64,000 bases of DNA, taken from Arthrobacter russicus (GTDB lineage Bacteria; Actinomycetota; Actinomycetes; Actinomycetales; Micrococcaceae). Positions 17,971 through 29,154 of the stretch are shown here, in pieces (the first letter of the stretch is position 1; every line of letters begins with the position of its first letter). The stretch spans positions 2,418,001 through 2,482,000 of the forward strand of contig NZ_JAVDQF010000001.1 in NCBI RefSeq assembly GCF_031454135.1, written 5' to 3'. Made by a program: the position numbers and the translations under genes. The notes beneath the pieces are model-generated. The model had not been told where the DNA came from, did no database searches, and saw nothing but the letters and a program-made list of their open reading frames with translations.

Positions 17971-20900
17971 ATGTTCCGCAGTGTAAGCGTTCTGACCGGC
18001 CGGCACCTCAAAGGTGCTGCCTTGCGCCGTCGTCGGACGTTCCGAAAGGCAGCCCACGGTGCGGTGGCTGCCTCCGCTTCGCTGGCCCTGGTGGCCTCCG
18101 GCATGGTTGCCGGCTTGGTGGGCGGCACGGCTCCAGCGCAGGCCGATTACGCCACCGCTGGTTCCGGCCCCTACCAATCCCGGATCTACTGGTTCGACAT
18201 GACGAACTTCCCGCTGAACACCGTGGGCGGCACCCAGACCTTCTCGCCTGCTCCGGGCGTGTCCGCAACCGTGACGATGACTGCGAAGAGCGCGTTGTCC
18301 GGCACGAATATCGGCCTAACCGCCCAATCGTTGAATTCCTACTCCCGCAGCCCCGCTGGTCAAGCTTATGCGCCCGCGGGAAACGTGGCGATCGCCAATA
18401 GCGTCGCGGGGGCCAAGATCGGCGCTACCTTCACGTTTTCGATGACCGTCAATGGCCGCTCGATCACGCCGCGGGTAGTTGCGACCGACGGCGAAGCTAC
18501 TGCGGCAAATGGCTCGGAAGCCCTGCAGTACAACACCACCGGAACCGATTGGGTGGATTTTCAGGATTACCGCAGCGGCACTGCGATGTGGGCCGGCACG
18601 CTTTCCGGCAAGCAGCTACGGATTACAAATTCGGAGGGAACACAATCGACGCCCTTCGTGTTCAGCGACACCACCCAGGTCAGCACCCGGATCGAGGGCG
18701 GCGGCACCCAGGCGGCGGCGTTCGGCTTGATGCTTCCCTTCGATTACGGCGATGCGCCAGCCAGCTACGGCATCGCCCAGCACCTAGTGCCGCAGACCGC
18801 GTCCGGAACCGCGCAGAGCACCAGCAGCCCGCCGGCGCTGAACGAATCCGCGGGCGTGTACCTGGGCCGGGTGGCCCCGGATTCCGAAGCCCGGACCGGC
18901 GCGACCCTCACCACTGACGACACCACCGGCGCTGCTGATGAGGGCGTGTCGCAACTCCTCGCCAACGGCGCGGGCAGCTTCCCGCCGTACAGCCCCGGAC
19001 AGCGGAATTACTCGGTCCAAGTGGTCTGTACTGGCCCGGGAGCCACGGTCAAAGCCTGGTTGGACACCAGCAAGAACGGTGCGTTCGAGGACAATGAGGC
19101 GGCGACCACCACCTGCCAGAACGGCTCCGCCACACTGAATTGGAGCAACCTGCCCGCCGCGAGCGGCTCGGCGCCGGACCTGGTCGCCCGGTTCCGGATC
19201 GCCAGCGCCGCCGCCGATGTGGCCACCCCCGCCGGCAGTGCTGCAGACGGCGAAGTGGAAGATTACGAGGTCGCAGCTCCGGTGCAGACCGCGTGCCCGG
19301 CTCCGGTGAACATCGTCAACGGCGGCTTCGAACAGCCGGTGATGACGGGTAACTTCCAGAACTACAACCAGAGCCAGGTCCCCGGCTGGCGCACCACGGC
19401 CAGCGACGGTCTGATCGAGTACTGGAAGAATGGTTTCAACGGGGTGCCCTCGGCCGAAGGCAATCAATTCGTCGAAATCAATGCGACCCAAGTCTCCGCG
19501 CTCTATCAGGACATCGCGACCACGCCGGGCCAGACCATCCGCTGGTCGCTGGCGCACCGCGGCCGGCAGGGAACCGACGTGATGAAGGTCGTCACCGGCC
19601 CGCCCGGCGGCACGATGGTGCAGCAAGGACCGAACATCAGCGATGGGAACACCGCCTGGGGCCGGTATAGCGGGACGTATACGATTCCGGCCGGGCAGAC
19701 CACAACCCGCTTCCAATTCGAATCGGTGAGCTCCACCGGCGCGGCCAGCATCGGCAACTTCCTGGACGACGTCACGTTCAGCAACTCGCCCTGTCTGACC
19801 GCGCAGAAGTCGGTGACCAATGTCAGCGGCAACAACCCGGCCCGGATCGGCGATACCCTCGAGTACTCGGTGGACGTCACGAACGCCGGCGGTTCCGATT
19901 CACCGTTGAGCGTGCTCGCCGACCAGATCCCGACCGGCACCACCTATGTGCCGGGCTCGCTGAAAATCACCGCCGGGACCGGCGCCGGCAACCTCACCGA
20001 CGCCGCCGGCGACGACCGCGGCGATTACAGCGCCGCGCAGGACCAAGTAACCGTGCGATTGGGCACCGGCGCCACGCCGACCGCCGGTGGCACCCTGGCT
20101 CCCGGGGCCAAAGCCACGGTGACCTTCCGGGTCACCGTGAACCCCGAATCCGCGGACAGTACGGTGCACAATGTCGCCACCGTCTCCTACCAGGATCCGA
20201 TCCTGAACAATGCGGTCAAGACGTCGTATTCCAATACCGTGAGCACCCCGGTCGCTTCCGCCGCGGATCTGCAGATCACCAAGGAGCAGGTCACGCAATA
20301 CCCCTTGGCCGGGCAACCGATCGAGTACCGGCTCACGGTCAAGAACAATGGCCCGCGCCCGGCCACCGGGGTCACCGCGCAGGACACGTTGCCCGCCGCG
20401 ATCACCGGGGGCACCGGCCAGGTCGACGGCGGAAGCGCCTGCACGGTCAGCGGGCAGAACCTCAGCTGCGCGATCGGCAATCTCGCCGTAGGCGCCACCC
20501 GGACCATCACGGTCAAGGGCACCGTGGCGGCGAATGCGGTTCCGGGCAGCAGCTTCACCAACACCGCGACGGTCTCCGGCAACGAGTACGACCAGGTGCC
20601 GGGCAACAATTCCTCCAGCGTCACCACTACGTTGCTCAAGCCCGGGATCACGGTGACCAAGTCCGCCGGGGCCATCCAGGACACCAACAGCAACAGCCGG
20701 CTCGACGCCGGCGATACCGTTCCGTACAGCTTCGTGGTCAAGAACACTGGTGACACCACGCTCACATCGGTCAAGGTCACTGACGCCAAGGTGCCGAACA
20801 TCAGCTGCCCGGCGACCACGCTCGCCCCGAATGCTTCCACCACGTGCACCGGCAGTTATGTGCTGACCCAGGCGGACATCGACGCCGGGAAAGTTGACAA

Positions 20901-23900
20901 TTCGGCCACCGCGACCGGCACCCCGCCGGTCGGCGATCCGATCACCTCGCAGCCCAGCGCGGTCACCACGCCGGTGAACGCGCCGAATTCGATGACGATC
21001 ACCAAATCCGCCGGTGCCGTCCAGGACAAGAACGGCAATGGCCGCACCGATGCCGGCGACACCATCGACTACAGCTTCGTGGTCAAGAACACCGGAACCA
21101 CCACGCTGAACAGCCTGGCGCTCTCCGATCCGAAGATCGCCGGCGTCAGCTGCCCCACCGCCACCTTGGCGCCGGGGGCCTCGACCACTTGCGTCAAGAC
21201 CTACCAGATCACGCAGGCCGATATGGATGCCGGCAAGATCGTCAACCAGGCCACTGGAACCGCCAAGGGCAGTGCCGGCAGCGACGTCAATGCGACCTCC
21301 AACGAAGTCACCACTCCGCTGACCCAGACCAATAGCTTCGACTTCACCAAGAGCGCAGCGGCGCCGGTGGATTCGAACAAGAACGGCCGGATCGACGCCG
21401 GGGACACCATCGGCTATTCGTTCAAGTTCACCAATACCGGCAGTACCACGCTGAAGAACCTCAGCGTGACCGACAGCCTGGTGCCCAATGTGGTCTGCTC
21501 GACCACTACGTTGGCCCCGGGCGAATCGGTAACCTGCACCGGCAGCTACACCATCACCCAGGCGGACATGAACGCCGGCAAGGTGGACAACAGCGCCACC
21601 GGTACGGTGACCCAGCCGGACGGCAGCACGGCGAACAAGACCTCCACGACGTCCACGCCGTTGACCGGCGTCGGCTCCTTGACCTTCGACAAGCAGCAGG
21701 GCACGCCGACCGACGCGGACGGCAACCCGATCACCGGGCGCGAAGTGGGCAAGGGTGACAAAATCCCCTACACCTTCCTGGTGACCAACACCGGTTCGGT
21801 CACGGTCAGCAGCGTCACCGTGGTGGATTCAAAGGTTTCCGGCATCAACTGCGGCGGCGTAACCAGTCTGGAACCGGGCAAGTCGGTGACTTGCTCCGGC
21901 GTGTACACGATCACCCAGGCCGACGTCGATGCCGGTGCGGTGACGAATACCGCGAATGCGAACGGCAAAGACCCCAAGGGCGGAAGCGTCGATTCGGCGA
22001 ATGATTCCACCACGCTCCAACTGACCCAGACGCCCAAGATCAGCCTGAGCAAAGCGGCCGGCGAGATCACGGACACCAACAACAACGGCAAGAACGATCC
22101 CGATGACACCTTGGCCTACACCTTCACGGTGAAGAACGAAGGCAATGTCACGGTGAACACGATTTCGGTGAGCGATCCGAAGGTCGCTGAGATCTCCTGC
22201 CCCAGCAGCTCGCTGGCCCCCGGCGAGTCGGTGACCTGCACCGGAGCCTACCGGCTCACCCAGGCGGATTTCGACGCCGGCAAGGTGGACAACGAAGCCA
22301 CCGCCAAGGCCAAGGCCGGAAACACCGAAGTGAGCTCGGAGAAAGCCACCGCCACGAAGCCGTTGCCCCTGGTGGACGCGGTCACCGTGAAAAAGACCGC
22401 GGGCACCCCGGTGGATGCGAACAACAACGGCCGCACCGACGCCGGGGACACGATCAGCTATACGTTCCTGGTGACCAACACCGGAAACACCACGCTGAGC
22501 AATGTCACGGTGAATGATCCGAAGGTCAGCGCGGTGAACTGCCCGGTGACCTCGTTGGCCGCCGGGAAGTCGGTCACCTGCACCGGCACGCACACGATCA
22601 CCCAGGCCGAGGTGGACGCCGGCAAGGCGGACAACACGGCCACCGCGGTGGGCACGCCGCCGGGCCGCCCGCAGATCAGCTCCAATGAATCCAGCACCAG
22701 TACGCCGATCGCGCCGGTCGACGCTTTGACCGTGGTCAAGGATTCCACCGGGCCGGTCGACGGCAACCAGGACGGCCGGATCACCGCGGGGGAGAAGATC
22801 CCCTACACCTTCAAAGTGACCAACACCGGCAGCAGCACGCTGACCGGGGTGCGGATCGCCGACGCCAAAGTGGCCGCGACCTGCGATCCGACCACGCTGG
22901 CACCGGGCGCTTCGGTGACCTGCACCGGCGAATACACGATCAGCCAAGCCGATATCGACGCGGGCAAGGTGGACAACACCGCCACCGCCTTCGGCACCCC
23001 GCCGGGCGGCCGGGACGAAAAGGAATCCGGCCCGTCGTCCAAGACCGTCACGATCGCCCAGGTGAAGTCGCTGGAGCTGGTCAAGGACGTCGCGGGCATC
23101 GACGACAACAACAAGAACACCCGGACCGATTACGGCGACTACATCCGCTACACCTTCAAGGTGACGAACACCGGAACCGTGAGCCTGGACAACCTGGTGA
23201 TCAACGATCCGAAGGTCGGCACGGTGAGCTGCCCCAGCGCGGCACTGGCACCCGGAGCCTCGGTCACCTGCACCGCGACCTACGAGATCAACCAGCCCGA
23301 CGTCGATGCCGGCCAAGTGGTCAACAAGGCCACCGCCACGGCGAACGACAAGTCCGGGACCGCGGTGACCTCGAACGAGTCCACCAAGACCGTGCCGACC
23401 AGCAGCTTGGCGCAAATCGCCTTGAAGAAAACCGCAGCGGCGCCCAAAGACGTCAACAACAATGACACGATCGACGCCGGCGACACCGTCGACTACACCT
23501 TCGAGGTGCGGAACACCGGCGATGTGAGTATCGACGGGTCGACGGTCAAGGACCCGTTGATCCCGGGATTGACCTGCCCGGCGGGAGTAATCGCGCCAGG
23601 CCAGGTCAAGGTCTGCCGCGCCACCTACACGATCACCCAGGCCGACGTCGACGCCGGCAAGATCGTGAATACCGCCACCGCGAGCGGCACCGATCCCAAG
23701 GGCAATCAAGTGACCGCGACGGACTCGGTCACCGTGACCATCCCGGCGGACAGCAACTTGGACATCGTCAAGACTGCGAGCGAGCCCAGGCTGGCCGATG
23801 GCCAGACCCAGCTCGGCGCGGGGTCGCTCATCGACTACAGCTTCAAAGTCACCAACGATTCCAATGTGACGGTCAGCGACGTCGCAATCGTGGACGACAG

Positions 23901-26900
23901 GCTCAAGGGCCCGATCACGTGCGAGAAGACCACGCTGGCGCCGAATGAATCGACGACGTGCACGGGCACCTACACCATGACCACCGAAGACTACGACGCC
24001 GGATACGTGCTCAACACGGCGGAAGCCACCGCCAAGGACCCGTCTGGCGCAACCGTGGATTCCTGGGATGACTCGGCGCTCGTCGAGCTCAAGCAGATCT
24101 CCAATATGACCATGAAGAAGACTGCGGGTGCGATCCAGCACCAGCCTGGCAGCGACAAAACGCAAGCCGGAGACACGGTCGAGTACACCTTCGAGGTGAA
24201 GAACACCGGAAACACCACGCTCTACTTGGTGGGCGTCCGGGACAGCCTGGTCGGCACGGTCAAGTGCCCGGTCGCCACCTTGGCACCGGGGGCATCCACT
24301 ACCTGTGAAGCCAGCTACAGCATCACCCAGGCCGATATCGACCGGGGCACCCTGGAGAACAAGGCCACCGGCGTGGCCACCCCGCCGTCGGGCGAGGAAA
24401 TCACCTCGCCCGAAGACAAAGCGACCGTGGACACCAAGGGCGAGTCCGCCTTGTCCTTGCAGAAGCAGGCTGCTGCGCCCAAGGACGCGAACGGCAACGG
24501 CCGGATCGACCCCGGGGACACCGTGGACTACACCTTCACGCTGACCAACACCGGCCAAGTCACGCTCAAAGACCTCTCGGTCACGGACAACCAGGTCGCC
24601 ACGGTGACCTGCCCCACCGGATCCTTGGCGCCGGGTGCTTCGGCGACCTGCACCGCAACCCGGGTCCTGACCCAAGCGGACATCGACGCGGGCAAGGTGG
24701 ACAATACCGCGACCGGCTCGTCCACCGACGCCTACGGCACCACGGTGACCAGCAAAGAAGCCACCGCAACCATCGCGATCCCGCGGCAGGATGCGCTGAC
24801 CATCAAGAAGTCGGCCGGCACCTGGAACGACGCCAATGGCAATGGAATGATGGATCCGGGCGAGACCATCCCGTACAGCTTCCTGGTGACCAACACCGGG
24901 ACCACCACGCTGACCGGGATCAAGGTCAACGACGCGCTGGTCGCCCCGATCACCTGCGCCAAGACCACGCTTGCTCCGGGTGAATCCGTCACCTGCACCG
25001 GCAGCTACACGCTGACCCAAGAAGACGTGGACCGCGGTGATGTGCTGAATTCCGCCACTGCCACCGGGACCACGCCCGACGGCGGCACCACGACCTCGCC
25101 GGGTTCCGAAGTGGATACGCTGATCCCGCGCACCGCGAAGCTGAGTTTCGACAAGCAGGCCGGGCAGATCACGCACACTTCGGGGAATACCCGGACCCAG
25201 GCCGGGGACACCATCAGCTACACCTTCGTGGTGAAGAACGAGGGCAACGTCTCGATCGACTTCCTGCAGATCCGGGATCCCAAGGTCGGCATGATCGACT
25301 GCAGTAAAGACGTGCTCAAGGCCGCTGAATCGATGACCTGCACAAAGGTGTACACGATCACCGCGGCGGACATGGACTCCGGTTCGGTGAAGAACACCGC
25401 CTTCGCCGAAGGCGAAGACCCGGACGGCAACAAAGTCGACTCGAACACCGACGAGACCAGCACCACGCTCGACGCGACCACCGAATTGGCGATCAAGAAG
25501 AGCGCCGCCGCACCCAAGGACGTGAACGGCAACGGGCTGACCGACGCCGGGGACACGATCGACTACTCCTTCGCGGTGACCAACAACGGCACGGTGACCA
25601 TGGACAACCTCAAGGTCAACGACGCGAAGCTGCCCGGTGGCGCGATCAGCTGCCCGGCGACGTCGCTCGCGGCCGGCCAAACGATGACCTGCACCGGGAC
25701 CTACACGATCACCCAGGCGGACGTCGACGGCGGCAAGGCGGACAATACCGCGACGGTTTCCGGAACGCCGCCCGGCAGCACGGTGCCGGTGACCTCGGAA
25801 CCGAGCGGAACCAGCACCCCGATCTCCGGCAGCAGCTCGTTGACCATCGCCAAAGACGGTGCCGCACCGAAGGACGTCAACGGCAACGGTCTGGTCGATG
25901 CCGACGACACCATCGATTACACCTTCACGGTGACCAACACTGGCACCACCACCCTGCGGAATCTGGTGATCAACGATCCGCTCATCCCGAGCGCGAACAT
26001 CACCTGCACGGCCACCGAATTGGCGCCCAAAGCGGTCACCACGTGCCGGGGCAGCTACACGATCACGCAGAGCGACGCGGATGCCGGCAAGGTGCTGAAC
26101 ACCGCGACCGCGACCGGAAAGCCGGATCAGGGCGATCCGACCACCTCGCCCGGCGCGGAGAAGGAGACCGAGATCCCGGCCGTGGACCGGTTGGAGATCA
26201 CCAAGTCGGTGGTGCCGAACAACGGCAAGGCCTACAACGATGCGAACGGCAACGGCCGCCCTGATGCCGGAGAGCGGATCGAATACCAGTTCGTGGTCAA
26301 GAACACCGGAAACACCACGCAGCACGACCTGAGGGTCGCCGATCCGAAGATCGCGAATGTCTCCTGCCCGGTCACCGAGTTGGCAGCCGGCGCCTCGACC
26401 ACCTGCACCGCGAGCTACCCGATCAGCCAAGCGGATCTCGACGCCGGCACGGTGGACAACACCGCGACGGTGACCGGAACCCCGCCGGCCGGTCGGCCGG
26501 ACACCGCAGTCGACAGCAACAAGGTCACCACGCCGCTGGAGCGCGGGAACAGCCTCACGGTGGCCAAAGCGGTCAGCAGCGTCGACGACGTGAACGGCAA
26601 CCAACGCACCGACGTGCCGGACGTGGTCAACTACACCTTCACCGTGACCAACAACGGCAACACCACGGTCAAGGAGATCGCGGTCCAGGACGCCAAGATC
26701 CCCGCGGTGAGCTGCGCTCCGACCGAACTCGCACCGGGCGCGGTTGCCACTTGCACCGGGAGCTACACGATCACCCAGGCGGAAGTGGACAACGGCAAGG
26801 TCAGCAATACCGCCACCGCGGTAGGGACCGGGCCGGACGGCAAACAGACCACCTCGGAGCCGTCCACGGCGGAACAGCCGACCACTGCGGTGGCCGCGAT

Positions 26901-29142
26901 GTCCTTGGTCAAAAAAGTCGACCCCGCGGCGCCGAAGGCCAGCAAGGCCGGTGACAAGATTGCCTACGTCTTCACCCTGGCGAACACCGGTACCTTGACC
27001 CTTTCGGACGTTTCGGTGGCCGAGCAGCTGCCCGGCGTCACGGTCAGCTGCCCCGCCGGACCGCTGCTGCCCGGCAAGAGCGTCGATTGCACTGGAAGCT
27101 ACACCGTCACGCAGGCCGACATCGACAACGGCAAGGTCACCAACCGGGCCACCGGCAATGCCACCGCGCCGGTTCCGGGCAGCACCGGAACCCAGCCGGT
27201 GAGCACCGACCAGGCGAGTGTGGACGAGATCCTTACCCGTAACAACCAGTTGGACCTGAGCAAGACGGTCAAGCAGATCATCACCGAGCAGCCCTCCGGC
27301 CGGCCCGTGGCCGGGGACCAGATCGTGTACGCGCTCAAGGCGACGAACCGGGGCAACACCACGTTGACCGACGTCGTGATCACGGACAGCAAACTGCCCG
27401 GACTCAGCTGCACTGTGGCATCGTTGGCCCCGGGCACCGAGCTGAACTGTGAAGGCACCTACACCTTGACCCAGGCCGACGCCGATGCACCCACCGTGGA
27501 CAACACCGCGACCGCCAAGGCCACCGGCCCGGGCGGTACCGCGGTGGACGGCGGCAAGCAGTCCACGTCGACGCCGACCTCGCAAGAAGCGGCATTGCAG
27601 ATCAAGAAGTCCTACCAGCCGCTCACCGACACCAACGGCGACGGCGTGGTCGGCGCCGGCGACAAGGTCACCTTCACCTTCGTGGTGACCAACTCGGGTA
27701 CGGTGACGCTGCGCGCGGTCGAGATCGATGACCAATTGGCGCTCGACGGGGAGCCGGTGTGCGAAGCGACCAGCCTGGCGCCCAAGGCTTCGACCAATTG
27801 CACAGCGACCTACACCTTGACTCAAGCCGATGTCGAAGCCGGCAGCGTGCGGAACTCGGCCACGGCGATCGCGGCCAAGCCGGACGGCGGCGATATCGAG
27901 TCGCCGGCGAGCGAAGTCACGGTCGCGATCGACCGGACGCCCGGTCTGGCCTTCGAGAAGAAGATCGCCGGGACCAAGGACCTGAACAACGACGGCCGAC
28001 TCGCCGCCGGGGACGAGATCGATTACGTGTTCACGGTCAAGAACACCGGCAACGTGAAGTTGAGCGGGGTCGCGGTGGTGGACCGGAAGCTCGCCGACGC
28101 CGGGGTGTCGATCAGCTGCCCGAGCACGGATCTCGATCCGGGACAGAGCATCGATTGCACCGCGACGTACCGGATCAGCCAAAGCGACGCCAATGCCGGA
28201 AGCGTGAAGAACACCGCGCACGCCGAAGCGAAGCAAGGCGAAACTCCGGTAACCTCGGTGGAATCCTCGAAAGAGCAGCCGCTCACCGTGCTGGACGAAC
28301 TTTCCGTGGACAAGAAAGTCACCAAGACCAATGACGTCAACGGCAACGGCAAGTTGGACGCCGGCGACACTATCGAGTACCAGTTCCTGGTGACCAATTC
28401 CGGCACCCGGGACGCGAGCGGGGTCAGCGTCAACGATCCGCGGGTCAAGGTCGAATGCCCGGCCAGCGTGGTCGGCGCCGGGACCAGTATGACCTGTACC
28501 GCGGTCTACACGGTGACCCAGGCCGATGTGGACGCCGGCAGTCTGCAGAACACCGCGACCGCTACCGGGAGCACCCCGGACGGCAAGCCGAACACCAGCG
28601 AGCCGGATTCGGTCACCACGCCGTTGGACGGGGCGCCCGGAGTGAAGCTGCTCAAGCAGGCCGGTCCGGTGACCGATGCCAACGGGAACGGCCGGAAAGA
28701 CGCCGGGGACAGCATCGTCTACACGTTCACGGTGACCAATACCGGGAACACCACGCTGTTCGGCATCGTGGTCCAGGACGAGAAACTGGCTGCTGCCGGA
28801 ATCTCGGTCGACTGCCCGGTCAGCCAGTTGGCTCCGGGACAGTCCACGACCTGTACTTCGGCGCCGTACCAGGTGACTGCGGCCGACGTCGACGCCGGTG
28901 CGGTGTCGAACGTCGCCACGGCCAGGGTGAGCAGCGGCAGCAGCGGCGGGCAGAAGCTCACGTCGGATCCGGCCTCGGTGAAAACCGGACTGGACCCGAA
29001 ACCGACTCCGCCCACACCGCCGGTGGAACCATTGCCGAATACCGGCGTCAGCAACCTCTGGATCATCGGGTTGGGAGCGTTGATCATCGTGATCGGTGCG
29101 ATCCTGCTGTTCCTGGGAGCGCGCCGGCGCCGTAGGAACTGA
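17971..29142 (+). CDS. Giant LPxTG-anchored surface adhesin with about 24 tandem beta-sandwich repeats
   Basis: A 3723-residue wall-anchored fibrillar protein. The signal peptide ends APAQA at residue 57. Residues about 60-290 (IYWFDMTNFPLNTVGG; FDYGDAPASYG near 257) resemble a CshA-type adhesin head. GEVEDYEV near residue 427 is a known module end. A DUF642-like carbohydrate-binding region (NGGFEQPV) follows at about 450, then two DUF11 domains from about 608. From about residue 891 come roughly 24 DUF7507-like repeats of about 116 residues, each with an early Lys, two Cys 11-15 residues apart, and usually a D-x-N-x-N-G calcium-type loop. The end is proline-rich, then LPNTG, a membrane helix and ARRRRRN. 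The ATG at 17971 is preceded by GGGGG; a TTG at 17917 is less likely. No sortase gene lies in the window. Confidence 0.9.
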   Translation: MFRSVSVLTGRHLKGAALRRRRTFRKAAHGAVAASASLALVASGMVAGLVGGTAPAQADYATAGSGPYQSRIYWFDMTNFPLNTVGGTQTFSPAPGVSATVTMTAKSALSGTNIGLTAQSLNSYSRSPAGQAYAPAGNVAIANSVAGAKIGATFTFSMTVNGRSITPRVVATDGEATAANGSEALQYNTTGTDWVDFQDYRSGTAMWAGTLSGKQLRITNSEGTQSTPFVFSDTTQVSTRIEGGGTQAAAFGLMLPFDYGDAPASYGIAQHLVPQTASGTAQSTSSPPALNESAGVYLGRVAPDSEARTGATLTTDDTTGAADEGVSQLLANGAGSFPPYSPGQRNYSVQVVCTGPGATVKAWLDTSKNGAFEDNEAATTTCQNGSATLNWSNLPAASGSAPDLVARFRIASAAADVATPAGSAADGEVEDYEVAAPVQTACPAPVNIVNGGFEQPVMTGNFQNYNQSQVPGWRTTASDGLIEYWKNGFNGVPSAEGNQFVEINATQVSALYQDIATTPGQTIRWSLAHRGRQGTDVMKVVTGPPGGTMVQQGPNISDGNTAWGRYSGTYTIPAGQTTTRFQFESVSSTGAASIGNFLDDVTFSNSPCLTAQKSVTNVSGNNPARIGDTLEYSVDVTNAGGSDSPLSVLADQIPTGTTYVPGSLKITAGTGAGNLTDAAGDDRGDYSAAQDQVTVRLGTGATPTAGGTLAPGAKATVTFRVTVNPESADSTVHNVATVSYQDPILNNAVKTSYSNTVSTPVASAADLQITKEQVTQYPLAGQPIEYRLTVKNNGPRPATGVTAQDTLPAAITGGTGQVDGGSACTVSGQNLSCAIGNLAVGATRTITVKGTVAANAVPGSSFTNTATVSGNEYDQVPGNNSSSVTTTLLKPGITVTKSAGAIQDTNSNSRLDAGDTVPYSFVVKNTGDTTLTSVKVTDAKVPNISCPATTLAPNASTTCTGSYVLTQADIDAGKVDNSATATGTPPVGDPITSQPSAVTTPVNAPNSMTITKSAGAVQDKNGNGRTDAGDTIDYSFVVKNTGTTTLNSLALSDPKIAGVSCPTATLAPGASTTCVKTYQITQADMDAGKIVNQATGTAKGSAGSDVNATSNEVTTPLTQTNSFDFTKSAAAPVDSNKNGRIDAGDTIGYSFKFTNTGSTTLKNLSVTDSLVPNVVCSTTTLAPGESVTCTGSYTITQADMNAGKVDNSATGTVTQPDGSTANKTSTTSTPLTGVGSLTFDKQQGTPTDADGNPITGREVGKGDKIPYTFLVTNTGSVTVSSVTVVDSKVSGINCGGVTSLEPGKSVTCSGVYTITQADVDAGAVTNTANANGKDPKGGSVDSANDSTTLQLTQTPKISLSKAAGEITDTNNNGKNDPDDTLAYTFTVKNEGNVTVNTISVSDPKVAEISCPSSSLAPGESVTCTGAYRLTQADFDAGKVDNEATAKAKAGNTEVSSEKATATKPLPLVDAVTVKKTAGTPVDANNNGRTDAGDTISYTFLVTNTGNTTLSNVTVNDPKVSAVNCPVTSLAAGKSVTCTGTHTITQAEVDAGKADNTATAVGTPPGRPQISSNESSTSTPIAPVDALTVVKDSTGPVDGNQDGRITAGEKIPYTFKVTNTGSSTLTGVRIADAKVAATCDPTTLAPGASVTCTGEYTISQADIDAGKVDNTATAFGTPPGGRDEKESGPSSKTVTIAQVKSLELVKDVAGIDDNNKNTRTDYGDYIRYTFKVTNTGTVSLDNLVINDPKVGTVSCPSAALAPGASVTCTATYEINQPDVDAGQVVNKATATANDKSGTAVTSNESTKTVPTSSLAQIALKKTAAAPKDVNNNDTIDAGDTVDYTFEVRNTGDVSIDGSTVKDPLIPGLTCPAGVIAPGQVKVCRATYTITQADVDAGKIVNTATASGTDPKGNQVTATDSVTVTIPADSNLDIVKTASEPRLADGQTQLGAGSLIDYSFKVTNDSNVTVSDVAIVDDRLKGPITCEKTTLAPNESTTCTGTYTMTTEDYDAGYVLNTAEATAKDPSGATVDSWDDSALVELKQISNMTMKKTAGAIQHQPGSDKTQAGDTVEYTFEVKNTGNTTLYLVGVRDSLVGTVKCPVATLAPGASTTCEASYSITQADIDRGTLENKATGVATPPSGEEITSPEDKATVDTKGESALSLQKQAAAPKDANGNGRIDPGDTVDYTFTLTNTGQVTLKDLSVTDNQVATVTCPTGSLAPGASATCTATRVLTQADIDAGKVDNTATGSSTDAYGTTVTSKEATATIAIPRQDALTIKKSAGTWNDANGNGMMDPGETIPYSFLVTNTGTTTLTGIKVNDALVAPITCAKTTLAPGESVTCTGSYTLTQEDVDRGDVLNSATATGTTPDGGTTTSPGSEVDTLIPRTAKLSFDKQAGQITHTSGNTRTQAGDTISYTFVVKNEGNVSIDFLQIRDPKVGMIDCSKDVLKAAESMTCTKVYTITAADMDSGSVKNTAFAEGEDPDGNKVDSNTDETSTTLDATTELAIKKSAAAPKDVNGNGLTDAGDTIDYSFAVTNNGTVTMDNLKVNDAKLPGGAISCPATSLAAGQTMTCTGTYTITQADVDGGKADNTATVSGTPPGSTVPVTSEPSGTSTPISGSSSLTIAKDGAAPKDVNGNGLVDADDTIDYTFTVTNTGTTTLRNLVINDPLIPSANITCTATELAPKAVTTCRGSYTITQSDADAGKVLNTATATGKPDQGDPTTSPGAEKETEIPAVDRLEITKSVVPNNGKAYNDANGNGRPDAGERIEYQFVVKNTGNTTQHDLRVADPKIANVSCPVTELAAGASTTCTASYPISQADLDAGTVDNTATVTGTPPAGRPDTAVDSNKVTTPLERGNSLTVAKAVSSVDDVNGNQRTDVPDVVNYTFTVTNNGNTTVKEIAVQDAKIPAVSCAPTELAPGAVATCTGSYTITQAEVDNGKVSNTATAVGTGPDGKQTTSEPSTAEQPTTAVAAMSLVKKVDPAAPKASKAGDKIAYVFTLANTGTLTLSDVSVAEQLPGVTVSCPAGPLLPGKSVDCTGSYTVTQADIDNGKVTNRATGNATAPVPGSTGTQPVSTDQASVDEILTRNNQLDLSKTVKQIITEQPSGRPVAGDQIVYALKATNRGNTTLTDVVITDSKLPGLSCTVASLAPGTELNCEGTYTLTQADADAPTVDNTATAKATGPGGTAVDGGKQSTSTPTSQEAALQIKKSYQPLTDTNGDGVVGAGDKVTFTFVVTNSGTVTLRAVEIDDQLALDGEPVCEATSLAPKASTNCTATYTLTQADVEAGSVRNSATAIAAKPDGGDIESPASEVTVAIDRTPGLAFEKKIAGTKDLNNDGRLAAGDEIDYVFTVKNTGNVKLSGVAVVDRKLADAGVSISCPSTDLDPGQSIDCTATYRISQSDANAGSVKNTAHAEAKQGETPVTSVESSKEQPLTVLDELSVDKKVTKTNDVNGNGKLDAGDTIEYQFLVTNSGTRDASGVSVNDPRVKVECPASVVGAGTSMTCTAVYTVTQADVDAGSLQNTATATGSTPDGKPNTSEPDSVTTPLDGAPGVKLLKQAGPVTDANGNGRKDAGDSIVYTFTVTNTGNTTLFGIVVQDEKLAAAGISVDCPVSQLAPGQSTTCTSAPYQVTAADVDAGAVSNVATARVSSGSSGGQKLTSDPASVKTGLDPKPTPPTPPVEPLPNTGVSNLWIIGLGALIIVIGAILLFLGARRRRRN
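20641..29010 (+). repeat. Tandem ~350-bp coding repeats in the adhesin gene
   Basis: About 24 direct repeats averaging 348 bp, each encoding one domain of the form K-x(n)-DxNxNGRxDAGDTIxYxF-...-SCPxxxLAPGxSxTCTG-...-TQADxDAGKVxNxAT. Units have diverged enough to be told apart. Several (units 10, 11, 14, 19 and 20 by my count) lack the Asp/Asn loop. Repeat number is prone to change by recombination and to misassembly with short reads. Confidence 0.85.
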
Positions 29143-29154
29143 ACCAAGGGGAAT

